A stretch of DNA of 64,000 bases from Nodosilinea sp. E11 (lineage in GTDB: Bacteria; Cyanobacteriota; Cyanobacteriia; Phormidesmidales; Phormidesmidaceae): contig NZ_CP136520.1 in NCBI RefSeq assembly GCF_032813545.1, positions 4,148,001 through 4,212,000 on the forward strand, read 5' to 3'. Below, in pieces: positions 62,900 through 64,000 of the stretch (within the stretch, counting starts at the first letter, position 1; every line of letters starts with the position of its first letter). The position numbers and the translations under genes were made by a program. The notes below the pieces were generated by a model. It had not been told where the DNA came from and did not search any database. It saw only the letters and a program-made list of their open reading frames with translations.

Positions 62900-63067
62900 T
62901 CCTGAATCCTGCTTGCTTCCCCCTGGCTCAGCAGGGCGCATGCCATGCGTCCCTACGGTTTGGCCTTTTAGGCATCGGGGTTATGCAATGCGGATTTGAG
63001 ATAAGGAGATCTCTGAAGAAGCCACCCCGGTGTCGTGGCGCAGGGCCTAGGCCCTCGGGAGGACTTC

Positions 63068-63102
63068 AAAAATTCCGTCGAGGACTTAGCTCCTCGACGG
63101 AA
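63068..63102 (-). terminator. Terminator of lexA
   Basis: TTCCGTCGAGGA (63073-63084) and TCCTCGACGGAA (63091-63102) form a perfect 12-bp stem with a 6-base loop. Read leftward the stem is followed by TTTTT (AAAAA at 63068-63072 on the plus strand), about 30 bp after the lexA stop. Confidence 0.85.
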
Positions 63103-63133
63103 CTGAATCACTATGGGCACTTGATGCCGAGAG

Positions 63134-63748
63134 CTAAATGGTAAAGTCTGGGTCAATGCCGCGCCATACTGCCACCAGGCGTCCCTGGACGTCTACTAGC
63201 TCTGCCGGGAACTCCATGATTGGGTAATTGGGGTTAGCGGGTTTGAGTTGCACCTGGTTGCCTTGGCGATGGAATGACTTGAGCGTGGTACCAGTTTCTA
63301 CCCGAGCAGCAACGATAGTGCCCTCCCGAATACCATGGGGATCTTTGACCGGGCGCATGATGACCACATCCCCATCTTGAATCATGGCCTCAACCATGCT
63401 GTCTCCGGTAACCTTTAGGGCATAATCACCCGACTGTAGAGGTAATCCGTTGAGGTCGAGACGCTCGACGCTATCGGTAAAGGCTTCATTGACAAAGCCA
63501 GCGGCAATGGTGCCTAAAATGGGTACTCCGCGCAGGTCATCCCGGACTCGAATGGTGCGGGCTTTACCCTCGCTCCATTCGATATACCCCTTATTTTTTA
63601 AGTGCTCTAAACGACTTTGAATTGGGGCAGGAGAGCGCAAATTCATGGCCCGCATCATTTGCCGAATAGAAGGAGAGTGCTGGTTGGTACGAATATACTC
63701 AATCAGCCAGTCGTATAGCTCCTGTTGAGCGGTTGTTAGGGATTCCAT
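63134..63748 (-). CDS. lexA: LexA repressor
   Basis: 204 aa. N-terminal winged helix-turn-helix (YDWLIEYIRTNQHSPSIRQM, then SRLEHLKNKGYIEWSEGKAR) and C-terminal S24 self-cleavage domain. The Ala-Gly cleavage bond is present in GTIAAGFVNEAF, the catalytic Ser in VTGDSMVEAMI and the Lys in TTLKSFHRQ, so RecA-stimulated autocleavage should work; some cyanobacterial LexA proteins have lost these. Represses SOS-type genes. A LexA box lies 33 bp upstream of its start and a terminator follows it. Confidence 0.95.
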   Translation of the reverse strand: MESLTTAQQELYDWLIEYIRTNQHSPSIRQMMRAMNLRSPAPIQSRLEHLKNKGYIEWSEGKARTIRVRDDLRGVPILGTIAAGFVNEAFTDSVERLDLNGLPLQSGDYALKVTGDSMVEAMIQDGDVVIMRPVKDPHGIREGTIVAARVETGTTLKSFHRQGNQVQLKPANPNYPIMEFPAELVDVQGRLVAVWRGIDPDFTI

Positions 63749-63780
63749 AGGGATTCAACTAGGGCGTCGGGTTACTTTAC

Positions 63781-63794
63781 AGAACAAGTGTACC
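63781..63794 (-). promoter_or_regulatory. LexA box upstream of lexA
   Basis: On the minus strand GGTACACTTGTTCT matches every position of the cyanobacterial LexA consensus RGTACNNNDGTWCB known from Anabaena. It is 33-46 bp upstream of the lexA start, as expected for autoregulation. Confidence 0.8.
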
Positions 63795-63871
63795 AACTTG
63801 ATAGCAGTCTGTCCACTGTAGCCGCAAACATTTAGCTGAGCGGCCCTCTATGCCCATTTGAACGCGTTAAA

Positions 63872-63901
63872 AAAGAAGGCCACCCTAAGGTAGCCTTCTT
63901 T
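63872..63901. terminator. Terminator-like hairpin near the right edge
   Basis: AAAGAAGGC-ACC and GGT-GCCTTCTTT pair with one mismatch around a CTAA loop; A-runs on the left side give a U-run for leftward transcription. It probably ends the minus-strand gene whose 3' end is at 63954. Confidence 0.75.
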
Positions 63902-63953
63902 GATATGCCAGCTCTAAGGTAGACGGGGCCCAGAGCTTAAATCAGGGTGGAGC

Positions 63954-64000
63954 TTAGCGAATGTATTCCTTCAAGATGCTATTGCGGTTGGGATGGCGTA
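63954..64000 (-). CDS. 3' end of a minus-strand gene, cut by window edge
   Basis: The minus strand reads RHPNRNSILKEYIR and then stops (TAA at 63956-63954). A terminator hairpin lies about 50 bp further left. Fourteen residues are too few to identify the protein. Confidence 0.5.
   Translation of the reverse strand, partial: RHPNRNSILKEYIR

Noticed and set aside
1-64000. tRNA and rRNA genes
   Set aside because: No T-loop GGTTCGA-type sequence with a matching acceptor stem, and no conserved rRNA segments, were noticed on either strand; a covariance search could still find one.

Overview
This 64-kb window is chromosomal DNA of a cyanobacterium. It carries photosystem II genes (psbE, psbF, psbL, psbJ with ycf48 and rubA), the NDH-1 genes ndhC-ndhK-ndhJ, a phycobilisome linker, a CpcS-type phycobiliprotein lyase, a high-light-inducible protein and a Ycf19/YggT protein. 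The octamer GCGATCGC (HIP1) and its core recur throughout. The moderately high GC, the cellulose-synthase operon and the repeat families would suit a filamentous Leptolyngbya/Nodosilinea-like organism, but the sequence alone does not fix the genus.

Layout. 0-4.5 kb: tyrS (cut by the left edge), a phycobilisome linker-domain protein, rph, a CobO-like protein with a degenerate P-loop, and dcd. 4.5-5.3 kb: a gene-free, partly AT-rich stretch with a terminator and a palindromic repeat. 5.3-16.3 kb: envelope and exopolysaccharide block, with a membrane coiled-coil protein, a divergent lipoprotein, and a four-gene operon of an OprB-like barrel protein, a periplasmic TPR protein, BcsB-like and BcsA (with PilZ). 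16.3-22 kb: DUF2165 protein, nanE, then rubA-ycf48-psbEFLJ on the minus strand and ndhCKJ on the plus strand. 22-31.6 kb: tandem-domain histidine phosphatase, a dihydroorotase-like protein lacking most metal ligands, polA, hli, several cyanobacterial proteins of unknown function, and upp. 31.6-43.2 kb: repeats, a YtxH-like small protein, yggT, lysS, an HTH/GrpE-like fusion with an Ig-like membrane protein, an NfeD-like protein, cpcS, hemE, a RecB-like nuclease and an EF-G paralogue.

43.2-46.8 kb is an accessory island of mostly lower GC: a GFA-domain protein, a VapBC toxin-antitoxin pair, a zinc-ribbon protein and a uracil-DNA-glycosylase-superfamily protein, all on the minus strand. Right after the vapC stop lies an 86-bp sequence with the architecture of an integron attC recombination site, including the spacer asymmetry and extra-helical base that orient it with the genes. 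A matching core site lies upstream of the glycosylase gene. I read this as integron-type gene cassette(s) without an integrase in view, and it is the most unusual item in the window.

46.8-64 kb returns to core genome: a BtuF-like binding protein, small cyanobacterial proteins, an ABC exporter, csbD, the cluster lysA-cdaA-uppS-pgsA (cyclic di-AMP, undecaprenyl and phospholipid synthesis), rimI, clpC, rlmD, lpxD and lexA with a LexA box in its promoter. The edge of another minus-strand gene is at the right end.

Several short repeat families are scattered between genes: two ~100-bp MITE-like families with two copies each, a GGGGCAAACG-type palindrome, a perfect 40-bp palindrome and a perfect 34-bp palindrome. 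No rRNA, tRNA, CRISPR array, transposase or integrase gene was recognised.
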